Source of the DNA: a virus
DNA: 64,000 nucleotides
Direction: 5' to 3' (one strand)
Virus record (IMG/VR): IMGVR_UViG_3300009194_000005
Coordinates: 52,525 to 116,524 of that record
The notes under the pieces were generated by a model. That model did no database searches, was not told the DNA's origin, and was given only the letters and a program-made list of their open reading frames with translations. Shown here piece after piece: positions 1-8,490 of this stretch. The number at the start of each line of letters is the position of its first letter. Position 1 is the stretch's first letter. The position numbers and the translations under genes were made by a program.

Positions 1-441
1 CATCTTCTTGATGTATTCTACCAACTTACGAATCCACAGCTTAACGGTCTCAACGATAGTGCGTGAAATACTCTCTAGACCTACATCTAAATTGACGCTG
101 CTGCGGTCGCTGGTATAACTACCAATCGGGTAATGTTCCAGGGCGGGGGTCGGGGCCAGTTCGATGCCAACATCTGCTAGCGTGCCTCGGATCTCCCGCA
201 GGGCCTTCATATCGTGGGAGGACACCCCACGGCGCGCTACCGTATCCCTGAGATCGGTTAGCCACTCCATGGACATGCTAATCTGAGAGATGACTTGTTG
301 TTGAGACAGGGGGTAATCGGCTTCCTCTTCCTCATCCATTTCCACCTCAGGGTGTTCGAGTTCCTGTCCTTGCTGTTCCTCAGGGAGATCCTCAAGCTTC
401 TCATGTGCGTCTTCTTGTGAAACGACAGTGTCAAACGTCAT
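1..441 (-). CDS. Hypothetical protein, 3' part outside window
   Basis: The frame opens with ATG at 439-441 and runs open to the left edge, so the C-terminus is missing. The first ~50 residues are very acidic and probably disordered (runs of Glu, Asp and Gln). A helical part follows, with IRGTLADVGIEL near residue 90 and VETVKLWIRKLVEYIKK at the window edge. The start overlaps the stop of the upstream gene by 11 nt, so translation is probably coupled. I do not recognise a family. An acidic N-terminus followed by helices would fit a virion or scaffold component, but that is a guess. Confidence 0.6.
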   Translation of the reverse strand, partial: MTFDTVVSQEDAHEKLEDLPEEQQGQELEHPEVEMDEEEEADYPLSQQQVISQISMSMEWLTDLRDTVARRGVSSHDMKALREIRGTLADVGIELAPTPALEHYPIGSYTSDRSSVNLDVGLESISRTIVETVKLWIRKLVEYIKKM

Positions 442-772
442 TGTTGGTGCCTCCATGTAAAATACCGGCCTCAAAGAGCCGTTGACGTAACAGGTACTGT
501 TCGCGTGACTTTACCCGCTTTAATGCATTCTTCCGGGCCTGTCGACGACCAATCTGAGGATCAAATTGCTGTGGGTTAGCACATGCTGCCTCCCCGGACA
601 ATTCCCATCCATTCCGAAGCACCAGACAACAAACAGTCAAGCGGGTTTGGGGAAACTGGTGGTAATCCTCGTGAACGATCATCGACTCCAAGTAATCATC
701 GGTTAACCGCGGGACGGGGAGTTCCCGTCCCGGCGTTTGTGCGTCATCACTCACTGTCAGCCTCAAAGGCAT
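431..772 (-). CDS. Gp49-like small phage protein
   Basis: 113 residues. The middle segment LTVCCLVLRNGWELSGEAAC followed by NPQQFDPQIGRRQARKNAL matches the pattern I know from the phage Gp49-like family (a beta-hairpin 'TFCVLTLKNGF..GES.C' and then a 'FD.EIGR..A..NA' helix). The family is widespread in tailed phages and has no established function. It overlaps the genes on both sides, which indicates an operon read right to left. Confidence 0.6.
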   Translation of the reverse strand: MPLRLTVSDDAQTPGRELPVPRLTDDYLESMIVHEDYHQFPQTRLTVCCLVLRNGWELSGEAACANPQQFDPQIGRRQARKNALKRVKSREQYLLRQRLFEAGILHGGTNNDV

Positions 773-1181
773 CGCGCACTGAGAGTAGAGACTGACCGAA
801 ATTCGGACGACTCGCCACTGCGTTCAGTGCGGCCTGTTGATCATCGGTCAGACGAGTAGTAATGCTATCACTGGAAAGACAGGCTTTCAGAAGGGTGGTG
901 TCAGCCACTGATTCCACTACCTCCTTGCGGGACTTAACCAACTTCTCCAAGAAGGCGAACGTCAATTTAGTATCAAGCACCAACATCTCATTGACGTCAT
1001 TGATAACGACTTTCCAATCGGACATCTTCTCTTGGATATATTCTTCCGCGGTTAAACCGGTGGGGAGGTGGCCTTGGTAGGCCAGCGCCTGGGCCACATA
1101 CATGGCACGCATTTCCCGCTGATGGGTTTCGGGAAAGTCCAGAGTCTTGATCTGTTTGGCTAAGGCAATACCGAGTTTCAT
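747..1181 (-). CDS. Hypothetical protein, 144 aa
   Basis: A 144-residue mostly helical protein with no recognised domain. The middle part (MLVLDTKLTFAFLEKLVKSRKEVVES) looks like a long amphipathic helix, and the C-terminus is acidic. The stop overlaps the start of the following Gp49-like gene, so the two are probably cotranslated. No membrane segment or signal peptide is visible. Confidence 0.55.
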   Translation of the reverse strand: MKLGIALAKQIKTLDFPETHQREMRAMYVAQALAYQGHLPTGLTAEEYIQEKMSDWKVVINDVNEMLVLDTKLTFAFLEKLVKSRKEVVESVADTTLLKACLSSDSITTRLTDDQQAALNAVASRPNFGQSLLSVRDAFEADSE

Positions 1182-1207
1182 GGGGTGTTCTCTCTGTGAA
1201 CGGTGGA

Positions 1208-2482
1208 TTAACGACGGAATCGGTCCGCCTGTAGGAAGAGGTCGTTATTAAGTAACGACTCCAGGAGCTCTTCATGTTTGAGCTGCTGACGACTACGTCG
1301 ATAGCCGGGGATTAACAAATACATCATTGCCATCACCAAGGTGGTGCGATCTTTCATGGTTTTCAAAAGATTATCGACGACTTTAATATCATCGTCGATA
1401 ATGGCACGACTTGTTGGATTTGACGACGCATGTTTGAGTTGAGCAATGAGGTCCTGGCGGATCTTAACAAGTCGCTGGTAGTCGTTGTCGTACACGCCGC
1501 CGTTGCTGCTATCGCCGAACTCCATTGCCACGTAGGCATACAGGAGGATTGGTGACGCAAGCGGTACAGTGAGTGATCCAGCTACAGCAAACCCACCAAA
1601 CAATAACTTCACAATCTCTATCGCGGTGTGGTATGCCGTCCCCCGATAAAACCTACCGGACGGCGACTTCTTCAGCTTATAAAAACCCGTTGCCAGATGT
1701 CGGGAAAATCCCATGCGGGAGGCGAACATGTCCGCGAGCTGTTCGTCGCGTTTTTCGCTGCCCGCCTTTGACACCAGGTGAGTTCGCGGCGAACGACGGT
1801 GAGCAATCAGTAACGCGCGGCGATAGTTTGCTTCCGTGGGATCTTTTACCAGTCGCTCAACTTCTTCTTTTGGGAGTTCTTTTTTGAGATACGCTGCATC
1901 GAAAACGTCGATTTTATATTTGTTCGGCTTCTTCCCAAGAAGTACGTCGGCCCCATCGGTCAGATAGTAGTTAAGGTAGACATACTCCCCGAGCGTGGCC
2001 AGGCTGAAAAATGCGTGACCTACCTCATGAAGGATAAAGGCGGTGATTTCTTCGGGGGTGAGGCCCGTCTTGCCGGAAAAATCTGCTTCAGGTAGCACCA
2101 GATAGAACGATACCTTTTCGAACTGTCCAGTGACTTTGACCTTGTCGAGATCAATGGTCGACGACATCCACTTATCATAGAACTCGGTATTTTTTCCTGA
2201 GGTACTTCTATCCCCATGGAAATTTGAGATACCGCTATGTCCGACAGGCTCGTTTATCAGTACCCCCATCGTCAGGGTATCGGTAACCAACGGTTTAAAA
2301 TTGAGGTTGGTTCTTTTTATAATGATCTCGGTGATGGCATTATAGTCCGATTGGCTTAACGTAACTCCTTTATCGCGTACCCTGATACAGAGTTCTTCTA
2401 CCTTGGTCAATAATTCGACACCAAGGATTTTGCTTCCGCCGATGTTAATGAATTCCTGAGAAATCTGTAACACTTCAGACAT
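1208..2482 (-). CDS. HExxH zinc-metallopeptidase-like protein
   Basis: 424 residues. HEVGHAFF near residue 152 is an HExxH zinc-binding and catalytic motif. RDEQLADMFASRMG near residue 246 resembles the downstream helix that gives the third metal ligand in several HExxH peptidase clans. A hydrophobic stretch (LLFGGFAVAGSLTVPLASPILLYAYVAM, about 292-319) could be a membrane or buried helical hairpin. First gene of the minus-strand block that diverges from the DNA polymerase gene. A peptidase role, for example in head maturation or lysis, is inference from the motif alone. Confidence 0.6.
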   Translation of the reverse strand: MSEVLQISQEFINIGGSKILGVELLTKVEELCIRVRDKGVTLSQSDYNAITEIIIKRTNLNFKPLVTDTLTMGVLINEPVGHSGISNFHGDRSTSGKNTEFYDKWMSSTIDLDKVKVTGQFEKVSFYLVLPEADFSGKTGLTPEEITAFILHEVGHAFFSLATLGEYVYLNYYLTDGADVLLGKKPNKYKIDVFDAAYLKKELPKEEVERLVKDPTEANYRRALLIAHRRSPRTHLVSKAGSEKRDEQLADMFASRMGFSRHLATGFYKLKKSPSGRFYRGTAYHTAIEIVKLLFGGFAVAGSLTVPLASPILLYAYVAMEFGDSSNGGVYDNDYQRLVKIRQDLIAQLKHASSNPTSRAIIDDDIKVVDNLLKTMKDRTTLVMAMMYLLIPGYRRSRQQLKHEELLESLLNNDLFLQADRFRR

Positions 2483-2560
2483 GTGGTAGTCCTTATAGGT
2501 GGGGAAATCAATTCTAGATCATACAAATAAGACGGCTTCCCAGAATACAGGCATAAAGGG

Positions 2561-2579
2561 AGGCCTGAGGCCTCTTTTA
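2561..2579 (+). terminator. Hairpin plus T-tract in the leader of the DNA polymerase gene
   Basis: A 6-bp perfect stem, GAGGCC TGA GGCCTC, followed directly by TTTT lies about 45 nt upstream of the polymerase start, inside the 142-nt divergent intergenic region. It could be an attenuator for the plus-strand unit. The rest of the region holds the AAGGAG ribosome-binding site at about 2611 and presumably divergent promoters I cannot identify. Confidence 0.4.
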
Positions 2580-2624
2580 CTTACCTTACCTATCCTGTGC
2601 AGAGACCACTAAGGAGTTTGCCCT

Positions 2625-4874
2625 GTGAGTCAACCCGAATATACTAAAGAAGATGTGGTAGGCTTTGAACCTAAGCACATCACCTACGTAAAAGCCCAAG
2701 ATGGGTCAAATCACGATCTGTTACTCGCCAAAGTCTACGTCCATCTCAAAGATGGGCGGCGTATACCCCAACTCCGCCCGCACGTGGATTACCAGCGTCC
2801 CTTCTGGGTGACTCAGAAGGGTCGTCAGACCCATCGCGACAAGAAGGACTACGAATACACCAAGAACTGTACCAAGTACACCACCACCCAGCTAGAGCTC
2901 CCGAGAGCGGCTGCGAGAGCGCTAAACGACTACTCGTCGGGGCCTAACCCACCCCTGAAGCGTTTGGCCCGTAGCCCCTACCTGTATGGTGCTGACGTGA
3001 GCTCCGCCTGCCTGCTCAAAGCGGAGTACAAAGAACGCTGGCCCGGACTGATTAGCTTCAACAGTGTGGCGGCGGGGGATATCGAGACTAACGTCCACTC
3101 CAAGGACGGTGAGATCATTTGTATGTCCGTCACCTGTAAGAAGAACGCCAGTCTGTTCTACCTCAGGGAGTGGGTCAGTGACATTGATGATCCCGTCGGC
3201 AAGACCCATGAGTTAGCCCACAAGTACATTGGTGAGACCTTACGGTCCCGTAACATTAACCTCGAAGTCGTGATTTGTGATACACCCGGACAGATCGTCG
3301 TCGAGTCCGCTAAACGGCTCCATGAATGGAAACCTGATTTCTACACCTTTTGGAACATGGACTTCGACGTCACCAACATGGTGAAGAACCTGGAGCGGGA
3401 GAACATTGATCCGAAAGACGTGTTCTCTGACCCAGGAATCCCTGAACTGTATCGGTACTTCGACTACCGTCGGGGCCCTGCGCAAAAAGTGACAGCATCC
3501 GGGAAGACCATGTCGATCAATATCGAGGATCGTTGGAACTGGGTCACCCATCCGGCCTCCTTTCAGTTTATTGACTCTCTCCCGGTCTATCGGATCTTGA
3601 GGATAGCCAATGGGAAGGATAGCTCGTATGCCCTGGATTATATCCTCAATAAAGAACTGGGACTCACCAAGCTAAAGTTCAAAGAGACCGAACACCTATC
3701 GGGACTGCGTTGGCACGAAGTCATGCAGGAACGCTATAAGATCGAATATGGGGTGTATAACATCTTCGATAGTATCTCACTGGAGTTACTGGACGAGAAA
3801 ACCAATGACCTTGCATCTAACATTTCCATGTTCTCGGGAAACTCCGACTACAAGAACTTTAACTCGTCACCAAAACGACTTTGCGATAGCATGCACTTCT
3901 GGTATCTTGATCGACCAGAGCCCTGTGTGATTGGCACCTCCTCTGACGATCCGGTGGATGAACTCGACGAGTATGTGGTGGGCCACGAATCGTGGATAAT
4001 CACACTACCCAGTTTTATGGCAGGTCCCAATGGACTAAGCTGTGTAAAAGAATTCCCCGGCTACCGGACCCTGTTGTACTCGCATATCGCTGATATGGAT
4101 AAATGATATTTGTAATGTAATACTCATTTCATTACATTCGTGACAATATCGATGTCCCTTCAGACTGGAAGGTCTGAATGCAAACCCTTCTAATTGCTGG
4201 GAACCCCTAAAGCTACCTCACCACAGGTACCCCGAAAGGAGGTATCGATGGTTTAACAACGAGGTGGATGCGTCCTACGGGACAAAATGGGCAACCGTGG
4301 GGTCTAAGACCCCCTGTAGCAGCGAAGCCCCTACAGGGCCTCTTAGGAGGCCTACGGGGAACGTTCAACGGCTATCGAAAGGCACCTTATGGTGAACCGA
4401 GTAGAGTAGGGACCAAGTGGTCCCGAAATGGAGGGCGTCCCACGGGGACGAAGATATAGTCTCACCTGCATGGGAAACCTGCAGCAGCCTGCCCTGTCGT
4501 GAGACAGTCTGGGGCGAGTAAGAAGGTAGCGTTTCTTACTGAAGATAGTGCTTGTCAGCGCGTATCCAAATTGTTCTCAGTACCTGAACATTTCACGAGA
4601 AACCTGTCAGATGGAATTCTCGATGATGGAAGGCATCTCGGAGCACCATCGTCGGGAAGTCGGGGTCAATCTCACCGGAGGGAAAACCAATGCGGTGGAG
4701 ATCTGCGAAAAGATTCTCTCGGCTCCATCGCTGGATGACATGTTAGCGGAATTCCAGAAAGAGAAGGGCTTGCCTGTCGATCCTCCTTCCCGTCATGTGG
4801 AGGTGTACACAACAGAACGTAAACGAGTTGAGGTCGAAGAAGAGTTACGGGACGATTCCGTGATGGAGGATTAG
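2625..4874 (+). CDS. Family B DNA polymerase, N-terminal half (exonuclease + motif A), intron-interrupted
   Basis: Two exons, 2625-4100 and 4551-4874, encode about 599 residues once the group I intron is removed. The start is GTG with AAGGAG 8 nt upstream. The 3'-5' exonuclease motifs are complete: GDIET (Asp152, Exo I), WNMDFD (about 243-248, Exo II) and YNIFDS (about 368-373, Exo III). The exon junction rebuilds polymerase motif A as DLVSAYPN (canonical DxxSLYP), with D from exon 1 and LVSAYPN from exon 2. The protein ends about 100 residues after motif A. Motifs B and C are absent here and occur in the separate gene at 45668-47797 on the other strand, so the polymerase is presumably assembled from two polypeptides. 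Confidence 0.85.
4101..4550 (+). ncRNA. Group I intron in DNA polymerase motif A
   Basis: A 450-nt group IA-like intron with no endonuclease gene. Exon 1 ends in T (GGAT) and the intron ends in G. Near its 5' end GTCC can pair with the exon end GGAT with a terminal U.G pair, as expected for P1. The core shows GAACGTTCAACGGCTAT near 4360 and GAAGATATAGTC near 4450, both diagnostic of phage td-type introns, followed by a P9-like hairpin CTGCATGGGAAACCTGCAG. Removing it restores the DxxSLYP motif in frame, which fixes the splice sites. Related introns lie in the RNA polymerase genes of this window. Confidence 0.88.
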
Positions 4875-5255
4875 CTAACCTTTCAGTGGGAGCGCTTTGG
4901 TGGCTATGAGGTGAGCACGAAAGGGGATCGGCGTTTCTCAGCCTTCAATGCCTATTTGGACGATGGTTTTAGTATAGAAGACCATTACCAGCTTACGGTA
5001 AAGGGTCGGGGCGTATTAGGACGAGATACCTGGCGGGAAGGCAAGGGGAAACCACCTCTGGGAAAATTCACCGGGGATGAACTCTACCTGGCCTATCGGC
5101 GTCTGTGGGAGGCGTGGGCTCAAACCCACCCTACCCTCATGATGGAGCTACGCGAGCGTGCATTGGCTCACCAGGGCGTGCTCTCGGACCGCTTTGCGTC
5201 CTCACCGGTTAACCAAGCAAGGGCGTTGAGTGATCTACTGAACTTAGGGTTTTAA
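4875..5255 (+). CDS. Small WERFGGYEV-type phage protein with unclear start
   Basis: The conserved-looking N-terminus TFQWERFGGYEVSTKGDRRF lies upstream of any ATG, GTG or TTG in its frame. The first sense codon is CTA (4875), directly after the TAG stop of the polymerase gene and in the same frame. GGAGG lies 6 nt upstream of this CTA. Small phage proteins that I remember with this WERFGGYEVSxKGDxRFSA pattern begin a few residues before WERF. The conservative start is GTG at 4911 (114 residues), which would cut off the motif. No function is known to me. See the findings for the start and readthrough question. Confidence 0.6.
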   Translation, partial: LTFQWERFGGYEVSTKGDRRFSAFNAYLDDGFSIEDHYQLTVKGRGVLGRDTWREGKGKPPLGKFTGDELYLAYRRLWEAWAQTHPTLMMELRERALAHQGVLSDRFASSPVNQARALSDLLNLGF

Positions 5256-5259
5256 TGTC

Positions 5260-5466
5260 ATGGATATTACGGCATGTCCGTTATGCGGTTGTACAGCCAA
5301 CGTTACGGATACACCCAATACCCTTACTGATGTTGGGGTATTGGGGATTGTAACCGAATGTGGACTACGGTTAGAGGACGAGTACTTTATTGGGAATTAC
5401 ACCAAGGGAGATCGGGACAAAGTACTTAAACGCCTTATTCACCAATGGGAGAAACGTGTCTCATGA
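5260..5466 (+). CDS. Small zinc-ribbon protein, Lar-like
   Basis: 68 residues. CPLCGC at the N-terminus and a lone Cys (TECG) near residue 34, followed by a helix ending in IHQWEKRV, resemble the small Lar-like family (CPFCGG ... WN.R) found in many phages. In the Rac prophage, Lar moderates type I restriction. The second half of the zinc site is incomplete here (one Cys instead of CxxC), so metal binding is uncertain. The stop overlaps the next start in ATGA. Confidence 0.5.
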   Translation: MDITACPLCGCTANVTDTPNTLTDVGVLGIVTECGLRLEDEYFIGNYTKGDRDKVLKRLIHQWEKRVS

Positions 5467-5675
5467 ACATTCGTTATCTATTCAAAGGGTACGTATTGTT
5501 GATGTTTGCGTTGTTCGCCTTAGCGGTACTGGACCTGATTCTTTCCTATACCCCCTTCATCACCCTGTATGGCTACGTCAATCATGCGGGTGCTGCCCTA
5601 CTCGTGGTGTGGGCCGTGGTGACCCTCTTCGTTCTCGGTTGGGCGACATGGCGTTACATCTTCCACTATACTTGA
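5463..5675 (+). CDS. Small membrane protein with two transmembrane helices
   Basis: I place the start at the ATG of the ATGA overlap (5463), giving 70 residues. Two hydrophobic segments are clear: VLLMFALFALAVLDLILSY (about 10-28) and AGAALLVVWAVVTLFVLGWA (about 42-61), separated by a short polar loop and ending in RYIFHYT. It could act in the host membrane, for example in superinfection exclusion or as a holin-like protein. It has no motif that decides, and no lysin lies beside it. Confidence 0.6.
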   Translation: MNIRYLFKGYVLLMFALFALAVLDLILSYTPFITLYGYVNHAGAALLVVWAVVTLFVLGWATWRYIFHYT

Positions 5676-5689
5676 TCAACGCATAAAAT

Positions 5690-5710
5690 GCCCTCCCCAT
5701 TGGGGAGGGC
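5690..5710. terminator. Hairpin terminator between convergent genes
   Basis: A 9-bp perfect stem GCCCTCCCC / GGGGAGGGC with a 3-nt loop lies between the plus-strand membrane protein gene and the minus-strand fibre gene. On the minus strand it is followed by ATTTTAT, so it is best suited to end the leftward transcript. Confidence 0.65.
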
Positions 5711-5823
5711 CAATCTACCGTAAACGAGCAAAACAAAAGAAGGACACGCCGCTCTTTCGCCATCGCCAATACCGTACCAAGAAGGACAGCCTTGACTATA
5801 GTATTAGGGACACTCTGGGTGGG

Positions 5824-6633
5824 TTATTGAACGAGTTCGAGGACAGGGCGCCAGCATCCGCTTGATGATCTCCATTGCGGTATGTTTGACGACATACCGA
5901 GTAAACCGTGATAGCCCCTCATTATGCGGGAATAGGTGGTGTGTGTATGGGTCTCTTTCACAAAACTGTATCGGTTTAGTTTTATGTCTAGAAATTCGTT
6001 GGTGTATGTAGGCCAGTCACCGCCAGGAGAGTAATCGGAATGTACACGTTTCAACAATTCGTCCCATTCGGAACCTGGGCCATCGGTAAACACGTTAACG
6101 TTACGCTCAGCTCCGCTAGGGTCGTTGACTGAACCATTGAGGAGGCGAACCTTGAAGGTAAGGTTATTTTTAGTTAACAAGGTGTTCTGGTTAACACCGG
6201 TTGTCGGTGGGAATGCCCCTACTGTGTCAGTCCCGTATACTAAACCTAAATTGTAAAGCTCGTTTACGGTCACATTACTGCGGACATTTTTGCTGGCAAC
6301 AAATAAAATTTTTCCGTTAAATCCAAACTTAAGCCAAGAGAAACCGGCATCGCTAAGCTCAACTCCCGAAGACATTCCTGTAATAGTCGATAACTCAGTC
6401 CTTGTAAAAAGCTCAGTGTCGGGGACCTCCCCATAAAAATCGACAACTCCATCAGTAGCGATTATCTGACTTCCACTCATTACCGATTGAGTCCCCACCA
6501 CTTCAAACCCACCCAGGGTTTGGCCATCATGTAAGCGGACTGCCTTTTTCTCTAAGTCAATCGACAATTCCCCTTCCGGGAGCGTCAACCCATTATTCTC
6601 CGCGGTCGTCCCGCGTAAAAACCGTGTACGCAT
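5824..6633 (-). CDS. Tail-fibre-like protein with Mtd-type N-terminus and C-type-lectin-like C-terminus
   Basis: 269 residues. The N-terminus MRTRFLRGTTAENNGLTLPE followed by GELSIDLEKKAVRLHDG matches the beta-prism head-binding domain of Mtd-like receptor-binding proteins. The C-terminus GCWRPVLELV is the end of a C-type-lectin fold like that of DGR target proteins. It is a paralogue of the genes at 16536, 17399 and 49688. Its last 100 nt do not match either template repeat in the window, so I do not call it a DGR target. Probably displayed on the virion for host binding. Start fixed by homology with the paralogues. Confidence 0.75.
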   Translation of the reverse strand: MRTRFLRGTTAENNGLTLPEGELSIDLEKKAVRLHDGQTLGGFEVVGTQSVMSGSQIIATDGVVDFYGEVPDTELFTRTELSTITGMSSGVELSDAGFSWLKFGFNGKILFVASKNVRSNVTVNELYNLGLVYGTDTVGAFPPTTGVNQNTLLTKNNLTFKVRLLNGSVNDPSGAERNVNVFTDGPGSEWDELLKRVHSDYSPGGDWPTYTNEFLDIKLNRYSFVKETHTHTTYSRIMRGYHGLLGMSSNIPQWRSSSGCWRPVLELVQ

Positions 6634-6660
6634 TATCTATCTCCTAATATGACTTTCGTT

Positions 6661-6969
6661 TTACTCAGGTAAACGGGGAAGCGTTACCGTCTTACCCGCT
6701 AAGTGGTGGTCACTATCCCCACAGAACTGAATGTTTCCCTGACGGATAAAGTAGTGACACTGGGTACTGCCATCTCGATTATAAACCCGAATCGACGGGT
6801 TAAACGTGGGTTGGTCAACATTACCGTCCCAGCACCATAACGCGGTCACCTTGGTATTGCTGTCGGGGTGACGAACATGAATCGGATGGCGTTCTCGACA
6901 GCCGGGACACCAGTGCCAGAGGATGCCCGGAATGGGCTGGTGAAGCACAGCTGATAAACGAGTTCCCAT
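6661..6969 (-). CDS. Small hypothetical protein with CxxC site
   Basis: The ATG at 6967-6969 (102 residues, MGTRLSAVLHQ...) is preferred because AGGGG lies 8 nt upstream and because a strong terminator (6991-7016) sits inside the longer reading frame. The sequence has HWCPGCRERH near residue 20, PTFNPSIRV near residue 55, and CHYFIRQGNIQFCGDSDHHL near the end. That pattern recurs in small phage proteins of the DUF6527 kind (CP.C..H ... W.W.g....PTF.PSi ... CH.fi..G.i.f..D..H.l.g). Probably metal-binding, function unknown. Confidence 0.6.
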   Translation of the reverse strand: MGTRLSAVLHQPIPGILWHWCPGCRERHPIHVRHPDSNTKVTALWCWDGNVDQPTFNPSIRVYNRDGSTQCHYFIRQGNIQFCGDSDHHLAGKTVTLPRLPE

Positions 6970-6990
6970 TCGTTGACCCCTATTAACAAA

Positions 6991-7016
6991 AAAAGCCCTT
7001 CCCGGAGGAAGGGCGT
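6991..7016 (-). terminator. Rho-independent terminator
   Basis: On the minus strand the perfect stem GCCCTTCC TCCG GGAAGGGC is followed by TTTTTTTG. It ends the transcript of the gene at 7083-8195 and separates it from the next small gene. Confidence 0.85.
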
Positions 7017-7082
7017 GTATGCCGTAATCCCTGAGCGGTAGCGAATCACTCAGATAACGGTCCATAAACGCTCTCTATACTA

Positions 7083-8195
7083 TCAAGCGTAGTTCTTGAA
7101 ATAGTCGGTCAGGCGATCACTCACCGCAGGAGAGTAACCGGAAAGCATGTGGCGGATGTCAATCTGCTTACGCTTAGCGCCGGCATTGCGGTCAGTGATG
7201 ATCAGGAACAGCTCAATCAGGTTCACATGACGCTGCTGAGCCTTACGGTCCCCTTTGAGGAGGTGGGTAAAGCGGTAGGCATAGCTGGGTGAGAACACCC
7301 CCTCACGCTCCTTCACTACCCGGCGCTTGATCATGTCCAGGGCTTCGGGGAGAGCAGGGCCTTCCATGCGCATGACGTAGTTGAACAGGTTGTCCAGATC
7401 GCGTTGGGCTTTACCCCCTTCGGCTTCGGTGATCTGCTTACCGGGCGCCACGGCCGCCACGTAACGGTCCAACACGCCTTCAATAAAACTCAGGTTCATT
7501 TCGGTTAATGCTCCATTATAGGTCGAGGTCGTCTCAGCCCGCTCCAGGAGGCCTTCCTGTTCCGACACGGGGGTAGCCTCCTCTTCGGGTTGATCGTCGC
7601 CGAATTGGCGGTTATAGGCCGCGAGAATCGCGCCTACGGTATCCGCCTCTGCGTTCAGGGTGTGGCGCTTCTTGAGTTCAATCGCCAGCTTGATGTCGGT
7701 GGTCTTACCCACCGCTTTGAGCTCCCCTTCGGCCCAGGACATGAGCTCTTCAGTGCTCCAGTCCTGTGCTTGACGCTGGGGACGCGTCCGGTCATAGACC
7801 CACGCGCCATAAGAGGTCTGCTCCGGCGTGATACCCTTCTGGAAGTAATCCAGGACCTGCTGGTCACTCCAAGCCTCTTCCAGATCCTCCCGGCGGCGGT
7901 ATTCATTGATTAGTTCACTGCGGCGTTTATTGGAGACACCAATCAGTGCGCCTTTCAGGTATGCGAGGAGTTCCTTGCTTTCCCAGTCGGCGGGTTTACG
8001 CTGTGCGCGAGTCGGATCAAAGCGGAACACGCCGTCTTCGGTGGTCTCTTCCTCTTCGTTCTCCATGGTCTTGATCCACTGTTCGACCTGCGGATCGGTC
8101 CACGCTTCCGGGAGGGAGAATGCGTCACGTGCTGCCTCGACCGGAGAGAGTTCTTCTAGAGTTTCACCTTGCGGATCTTGGGTTTCATTACTCAT
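7083..8195 (-). CDS. Hypothetical protein with internal repeats, 370 aa
   Basis: An acidic 370-residue protein. The N-terminal half carries two or three related units: 'EAWTDPQVEQWI ... RFDPTRAQRKPADWESKELLAYLKGAL' and 'EAWSDQQVLDYFQKG ... VYDRTRPQRQAQDWSTEELMSWAEGEL'. These look like duplicated helical modules. The C-terminal half is helical with no recognised motif. A terminator lies directly downstream. No family recognised. The repeats suggest a binding or scaffold role. Confidence 0.6.
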   Translation of the reverse strand: MSNETQDPQGETLEELSPVEAARDAFSLPEAWTDPQVEQWIKTMENEEEETTEDGVFRFDPTRAQRKPADWESKELLAYLKGALIGVSNKRRSELINEYRRREDLEEAWSDQQVLDYFQKGITPEQTSYGAWVYDRTRPQRQAQDWSTEELMSWAEGELKAVGKTTDIKLAIELKKRHTLNAEADTVGAILAAYNRQFGDDQPEEEATPVSEQEGLLERAETTSTYNGALTEMNLSFIEGVLDRYVAAVAPGKQITEAEGGKAQRDLDNLFNYVMRMEGPALPEALDMIKRRVVKEREGVFSPSYAYRFTHLLKGDRKAQQRHVNLIELFLIITDRNAGAKRKQIDIRHMLSGYSPAVSDRLTDYFKNYA

Positions 8196-8214
8196 GGTAA
8201 CACTCCTTTATGGA

Positions 8215-8490
8215 TTAAGCCGCCTTCGCGGCATGAGCACTGTCTAAGGTGGCGTGAAACTGTTCCACGTTCCATTTCGCCGTACACCCACACCGACAGC
8301 GAATTTCTAAGCGCGTTCCGACTAAACAGAAGCTTGCCGTCATACGATCACGCCGATACCAATTGTGACACAAGGGACACATCCGATCCCAGGTACGGTT
8401 CATGTAACTGTTGAAGTGATATTTTGCCCACTGACGTCGGTTAAGATACCCCCTCACCCGACCGATAATCCCCTGCGCCATGATGTACAT
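8215..8490 (-). CDS. Small zinc-ribbon protein
   Basis: 91 residues (82 or so if the ATG at 8481 is used; both ATGs share one AAGGA). Two cysteine pairs are visible: CPLCHNW near residue 38 and CRCGC near residue 66. These could bind one zinc in a ribbon. The N-terminus is basic (RVRGYLNRRQWAKYHFN), which would suit nucleic acid binding. It overlaps the end of the GIY-YIG gene by about 50 nt. Confidence 0.55.
   Translation of the reverse strand: MYIMAQGIIGRVRGYLNRRQWAKYHFNSYMNRTWDRMCPLCHNWYRRDRMTASFCLVGTRLEIRCRCGCTAKWNVEQFHATLDSAHAAKAA

Noticed and set aside
4268-4738. Small open frames inside the polymerase intron
   Set aside because: They lie in conserved group I core sequence (P3-P9) and have no coding features.
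5824-5950. Possible VR in the lectin paralogue 5824-6633
   Set aside because: The 3' end keeps the WRP motif, but nucleotides do not align with either template repeat.
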